Assembly: GCA_944474755.1 (NCBI GenBank)
Contig: OX104122.1
Location: 3,032,751 to 3,096,750 of the forward strand
Reading direction: 5' to 3'
Length of the DNA: 64,000 nucleotides
Source of the DNA: Limnoperna fortunei
Lineage: Eukaryota; Mollusca; Bivalvia; Mytilida; Modiolidae
Shown: piece after piece, positions 59,781 to 64,000 of the stretch
Layout: each line of letters opens with the position of its first letter
Numbering within the stretch: position 1 is the first letter of the stretch
Position numbers and translations under genes: made by a program
Notes under the pieces: generated by a model
Told to the model about the DNA's origin: nothing
The model's input: the letters and a program-made list of their open reading frames with translations, nothing else
Database searches by the model: none

Positions 59781-60911
59781 CTGTATTAATAAAAGTAAGA
59801 GAACATACATCTACATTCTTGTAAAATACTGTGAATAATTATTATACATGTATGAAGTACTTCCTTCCAAGTGATCAAAGAATATTTGTAAAGTTTAACA
59901 TGTGTTGAAGACATGTATGTACATGTAGATTGGAATGTGTCTACTATAAAATTCTTACATCAAAAGCTGGCTAAAGGTGTTGTTCCAAACAACTGTCTTA
60001 ATCGAAAACTTAATAATACAGCTACTTGACTTAAATCAGGAACAATATATATATTTCCTGCTGAAATCCAATCCACTGAAGGAGTTAACTTTGTTCGTTA
60101 TTATCTCTTCTCGTACCCAAAGGCAAAACGAATATTAAAATGCACAGTCCAGAGTTCAAATCGCCATCTTGGTCAGCATCTCCGTTGATTTAATCAAAAT
60201 CAGTTTATATAAGTAATGCCTTATATAAGAAGAACAACTAAGTGCAATGCTATAGATACTGTGTCTGTTAGTCACTCTAAGTTTGCAGAAATTCCGAATA
60301 TAAAATTAAATTCTTACGTAAAAGATAAAATCCATAAAAATAAAATGCTAATTGATTGTCGATCTGATGCCAGATGAAGCTGTTGAGAAATTGCTAATGC
60401 GCATGTGCAACTGAGACAAGTTTGCTACTTTACAAAAACGAGTTGTCGCGCTTTAAACCTGTGGTGATGTGCCATAAAATTATTTATTCTATAAATAAGG
60501 CCTTTGTTGGAGAAGAAAATTTTAAAAACGTCCGATGTTCACAAAGAAAAATATCTTTCGTATATATTTGATAAAATGACATAGGACATTCTAGTTAATA
60601 TTCTGGATAAAAGTTACAATTTCAAATCAATTAGGTACAAACGGTCATATTTAAAATACTAAAAAAATATACCAAGTTGTGGTTAATTACCAATAAACAT
60701 AGATTAACAAATTAAAATGTCTCCTTTTTTAGAAAAACATGTATGTACACATGTATTTATCCCATCGGCTTAAACTCGTACATTACATAGGTATAAACTT
60801 ATTATGTAGCTGTTAATGTTGTTTGTATCTGTATCTTCTGCTATAAATATTTTATCCATAATTTCTATATACAGTTATAACAAAAGGCGGATTTATATCT
60901 GTTTAGTGTTC
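59781..60911. other. Gene-free stretch between DIRS element and SINEs
   Basis: AT-rich with ATGTACATGT-type short repeats near 59915-59935. The left terminus of the DIRS-type element may lie here. Nothing else is recognised. Confidence 0.4.
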
Positions 60912-61068
60912 AGGGGCCTGCGTGGCTGAATGGTTAAGGTGGTGCGTCTACTATTGATCACGTGATCTGTCCATACTGAGGTTGCGGGTTTAATTCTGCG
61001 GACTGGGTGCGCTCGACTCCAATCTTAATTGACAATGAGGTTTTATCATTCAAACAAACAAAAACAAA
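60912..61068 (+). mobile_element. tRNA-derived SINE (short form) with target duplication
   Basis: The head AGGGGCCTGCGTGGCTGAAT then GGTTAAGG (A box), and the B-box-like GAGGTTGCGGGTTTAATTC, are followed by the central phrase GCTCGACTCCAATCTTAATT and a (CAAA)n tail. It is flanked by CTGTTTAGTGTTC (60899-60911) and CTGTTCAGTGTTC (61069-61081), a 13-bp target duplication with one mismatch. The 3' body is deleted relative to the next copy. Confidence 0.75.
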
Positions 61069-61256
61069 CTGTTCAGTGTTCTATTTTATTATCTATTTCA
61101 ATTCAGCCTATACATATATAGACTGCCCATATATGAACATGTTCCCAATGACTAGGTCAGTAAAAAAGCTCATGAAAGAGATTTACTTTGCTTATAACCG
61201 CACTAACATTGAACAAACTTCTTTTTATTTTCCCGATGAACTCATATTGACTTGAA

Positions 61257-61470
61257 GGGGCCTCGGTGGCCCAGTGGTTAAGGTAGGTCCTCTACTATTG
61301 GTCACGTGGTCTGTCAATACTGAGATTACCGATTTGAATCTCACTGCGGGAATGTGCTCTTGACTCCAGTCTTAATTGACAGGGATTGCCCCTCCCCCCA
61401 AAAAACTGGACGCAATGATATAGCTGAAAAATTGCCGAAAGTGGCATTAAATACTATTCAAACAAACAAA
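61257..61470 (+). mobile_element. tRNA-derived SINE, full length, with target duplication
   Basis: The head is GGGGCCTCGGTGGCCCAGTG then GTTAAGG. A degraded B box (GATTTGAATCTCACTGCGG) is followed by the centre CTTGACTCCAGTCTTAATTG and the 3' body GGACGCAATGATATAGCTG, then GTGGCATTAAATAC and a (CAAA)n tail. It is flanked by CATATTGACTTGAA (61243-61256) and CATATCGACTTGAA (61471-61484). This is the best reference copy for the other SINE fragments in the window. Confidence 0.82.
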
Positions 61471-61638
61471 CATATCGACTTGAAACAATGTTGTGACTTT
61501 AAAAAAAACTTCTTTAATGTAATATTAGTGTTAATGTTTATATGAAAAGCTGACATCCTTTGATGCATTTTGCATCACCTTTTAAAAAACATATTTTGCA
61601 AGGCTAAAATAAAAAAAAATGCTCAAATATCAGTTATT

Positions 61639-62153
61639 CTAAATCAAGGTAAGAACTGATGATGACTGTCAAGGGCTGCTTCAGTGAACATAAGTCGTAC
61701 TAAATCAAGGTAAGAACTGATAATGACTGACAATGACTGCTACAGTGAACATCAGTCATTCTAAATCAAGGTAAGAACTGAAGGACTGCTACAGTGATTA
61801 TCAGTCATTCTAAATACAGGTAAATATTGATAATCACTGTCAAGGACTGGTACAGTGAATGTCAGTCATTCTAAATCCAGGTAAAAATTTAAAAGTACTG
61901 ACACGATCTGATGCAGTGACTAACAGTTCTTTTCAGTCCTACAAAACTACTGTACTTAACTGTCATGAACTGTTTCAGTTCAGGACAGAAGCTATCAGTA
62001 AAAAATAAAAATTGTAAATGACTGACGAGAACTGTATGAATAGTATACAGTGATTTACAGATCGTGAACAGTACATTTACAGTAACTATCAGTTTCTATC
62101 AATCTAATTTGAACTGTGTATGGTAATGTCAGTCCTTATTTTGGTTCATAGTG
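61639..62153 (-). repeat. Right inverted-repeat arm
   Basis: It is the reverse complement of 49606-50132, ending GGTTCATAGTG at 62153. It lacks about 20 bp in one sub-terminal repeat (near 61779) and has only about ten substitutions. Confidence 0.93.
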
Positions 62154-62839
62154 TGATATCAATAACAGTGCCAAATCAAAATATATTTTGCTTAAGTTCA
62201 AGGTTGAGTGTTGATAGAATATTGTACTGATTTAAATACATTTAACTTTCTTCAATTGAAAAACAGACGGGTTATTTTGAATGATACTCATTGCTATATT
62301 ACAATAAAATTTATGCCCAATATTTTTACTACTTTGTTGAGCCTTCAAACGTTTACAAATGTATAAAATGTAAACTAAAAATTAAACTGCGTGCTATCGT
62401 ATAATATGTGCAGGTTCAACAAATATCGTAACCAGGTTATAAAAATACGAAAGCCCAGAAGGCTCATTCGATATTCGAAATTCGAGATTCGAGATTCGAA
62501 ATTCAAGATTCGAGATTCGAAACTCCAAATTCGAAACTCGAGATTAGAGATTCGAAATTCGAAATTCGAGATTCGAAATTCGAAATTCAATATAGTTATA
62601 ACCAATCAGATTGTGTTTGACATAATCGTCTACCAATATGAATAGTTTGTATATAAACGTAGCAACATGCTATTATGTTTATTTGGGGTTTTAACCGTCG
62701 ACATATTTGTCAAACAATGACTGTGTTCAACATGGTTTTGTTAAAAAAATTAAATTTATAAGCTTTAGTTGTTATTTTATCAAATTAATTCAGTTCACAA
62801 TTACATCTTGATTTTACAAATCAAGAAACAAGAATGTAC

Positions 62840-63530
62840 CTGTAAAACGGAATTCAACAAAACTTGGTGTGTAGGAAGTACACCATATGTAGTTGTGCAT
62901 GTTACCAGGGAATTTTGATCTTCAAATTTTCGTGGGAGTTATGGCCCTTTGAACTTAAAATTTGCTAAAATACTCATTTATCATCTTGTCGGAGCTACTC
63001 CTTTGAAACTACTGTATGGAGTTTTACAAAACTTGGTATATAGTAGGTATAACATATTTAGTTGTGCAAATTATCAGGGCATTTTGGTGTGGGCTATCAG
63101 GGGTGGATCCAAAGGGGGCCCTCCCTTTTGACGGAAAAATTTGGTTGGATGTATAGGAAATCATTGAAGCATGACCAAAGTGGGCCCCCTTTGGCCAGTC
63201 AGTGTCCCCCCTTTTTCGAAATGTCTGGATCCGCCACTGGCTTATTTTGGCCCTTTGAACTTAGAAATGTGGTGAAAATGCCCATTAATTATCTTGTCAG
63301 CACAAATCCTCTGAAACTACTCAGTACTATACAAAATTTTATGAAACTTGGTATGTAACTAGTACACCATATAATGTAGTTGTGTATATTATCAGGAATT
63401 TTTGATTCCTAAATTTATATGGTAGTTATGTCTTTTTGAACTTAGACATTTTCAGTAATCCTCATTAATCATGGTTTTCGCTTTAACTCCCCTAAAACGA
63501 CTCAACCAAATTTATGTAGTTGCGATATAA
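62840..63530 (+). repeat. Interspersed repeat modules with GGAGTTATGGCCCTTTGAAC
   Basis: Related modules occur near 62936, 63240 (interrupted by the MITE) and 63420 (GGTAGTTATGTCTTTTTGAA), each followed by CT.ATTTATCATCTTGTC..ACTCCT.TGAAACTACT and AAACTTGGTATGTA-like phrases. I recognise this module as common in bivalve DNA (from memory). It fills the interior of the TA-flanked element. Confidence 0.6.
63098..63239. mobile_element. 142-bp MITE with GGATCC-containing inverted ends
   Basis: It begins CAGGGGTGGATCCAAAGG and ends TCTGGATCCGCCACTG, so the termini are inverted copies of CAGTGGCGGATCCA. It is inserted into the interspersed repeat inside the TA-flanked element. The flanks (GGGCTAT left, GCTTAT right) do not give a clean target duplication. 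Confidence 0.65.
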
Positions 63531-64000
63531 AGAAGGAATTTTGATTGGTAGAGATTATGTCACACGCAATCTGATTGGCTAAAACTATATTGAAGTTCGA
63601 ATTTCGAATCTCGAATTTCGAATTTCGAATCTCGAATCTCGAATTTCGAATCTCGAATATATAAGAACTATTCTGATTGGTAGACGATTATGTCACACGC
63701 AATCTGATTGGTTATAGCTATCTTGAATTTCGAATTTCGATTCTCGAATCTCGAATGAGCCTTCTGGGCTTTCGTAAATAAGAGACATGATTAGTTAAAT
63801 GTTTTGTGGCATTTTGTCAAAACCACATCATAGTCATTTAACAGATTTTCAGAAGTGTAGTGCAGAAGATAATGAGTTATTATTCCTTTATGTTAATTCT
63901 TTAAAATGAAGCAGCTGCAAGAACATATTCCCTGGTTTGACTTTATCTCGTAATAAACACAAGATTTTCCACACCAAATTAAGTTCAACTCTCATGCAAC

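Larger units (their letters stand above)
49606..62153. mobile_element. Candidate 12.5-kb CACTA-like element bounded by ~520-bp inverted repeats
   Basis: The left arm 49606-50132 and right arm 61639-62153 are reverse complements with roughly 97-98% identity by eye and one ~20-bp deletion in the right arm. The outermost bases are CACTATGAACCAAA (left) and TTTGGTTCATAGTG (right), matching the CACTA (EnSpm/CMC) terminus. The inner halves of both arms consist of ~63-bp sub-terminal repeats, also typical of that superfamily. Flanking trinucleotides are TGT (49603-49605) and TGA (62154-62156), so there is no exact 3-bp target duplication. No transposase frame was recognised inside. The interior holds other mobile elements. 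The alternative is two independent insertions of one repeat family in opposite orientation. Confidence 0.5.
62448..63774. mobile_element. TA-flanked DNA element with TTCGAA-rich inverted ends (about 1.3 kb)
   Basis: The left terminus CGAAAGCCCAGAAGGCTCAT is the exact reverse complement of the right terminus ATGAGCCTTCTGGGCTTTCG. TA lies on both sides (62446-62447 and 63775-63776), as in Tc1/mariner-type target duplications. Behind each terminus is a run of ATTCGAAATTCGAG-type units (about 62466-62590 and 63597-63755), then the shared phrase ACCAATCAGATTG. No transposase is encoded, so it is a non-autonomous fold-back-type element. Frames rich in RISNFEFRISN are artefacts of the units. Confidence 0.72.

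Noticed and set aside
60912..61470. tRNA genes suggested by A-box/B-box-like sequences
   Set aside because: The elements have SINE bodies, (CAAA)n tails and target duplications, and do not fold into a complete tRNA.
49606..62153. Polinton/Maverick as explanation for the long inverted ends
   Set aside because: Termini are CACTA rather than AGT..., and no DNA polymerase B, retroviral-type integrase, ATPase or capsid frame is visible inside.
62375..62645. Frames rich in RISNFEFRISN or KFEIRDSKF on both strands
   Set aside because: They are produced by the ATTCGA units of the TA-flanked element.

Overview
This is an AT-rich eukaryotic genomic window with introns, dense interspersed repeats and long tandem arrays. 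It is most consistent with a bivalve mollusc, probably a mussel-like (Mytilidae) genome. That assignment is an inference from three things: the B-box/coiled-coil/NHL-type genes without a RING finger, which are heavily expanded in bivalves; a tandem death-domain gene; and the mix of tRNA-derived SINEs, Penelope-like elements, tyrosine-recombinase retrotransposons and short MITEs. No bacterial operon, rRNA gene, functional tRNA or CRISPR array is visible.

Left part (1-21.5 kb). The 3' end of a plus-strand gene with two death-fold domains occupies 36-4530. Four exons can be joined with consistent splice phases. A 20-bp minisatellite lies in its last intron and a 35-bp x 8 array lies just after its stop codon. 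Next come Penelope-like reverse transcriptase remnants, several SINEs, and a decayed B-box/NHL paralogue (copy A, 12.87-14.53 kb, minus).

Middle (21.5-45.1 kb). Two paralogous segments, B (about 21.49-26.70 kb) and C (about 41.31-45.09 kb), each carry a minus-strand B-box/NHL gene. The gene in B is nearly intact and is interrupted by a single nonsense codon. The gene in C is a pseudogene. Each segment has expanded a different short sequence into an array, while the other segment keeps roughly one unit: a 38-bp motif (35 units) in B and a 40-bp motif (about 13 units) in C. Between them lie a decayed LINE, a very homogeneous 32-bp satellite (about 77 units), an adjoining diverged 40-bp satellite (about 65 units), and a Penelope-like reverse transcriptase fragment.

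Right part (45-64 kb). A roughly 155-bp tandem interspersed repeat abuts a hidden RecQ-like helicase fragment (46.36-46.57 kb, minus) that has two in-frame stops. A 12.5-kb interval (49606-62153) is bounded by 97-98% identical inverted repeats of about 520 bp. Their outermost bases are CACTA/TAGTG and they contain ~63-bp sub-terminal repeats, so this is a candidate large CACTA-like element. Nested in it are a Mutator-like fold-back element with an 11-bp target duplication, a probable MITE, an apparently intact DIRS/Ngaro-type retrotransposon (RT-RNase H ORF plus overlapping tyrosine recombinase ORF), and two SINEs with target-site duplications. Next to it is a TA-flanked element with TTCGAA-rich inverted ends, itself carrying a 142-bp MITE.

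The host genes do not form a pathway. Death-domain and B-box/NHL families are both typical of innate-immune or cell-death repertoires, but this window shows only their sequence, not their function. Most of the window is repeat-derived or featureless AT-rich intergenic or intronic DNA.
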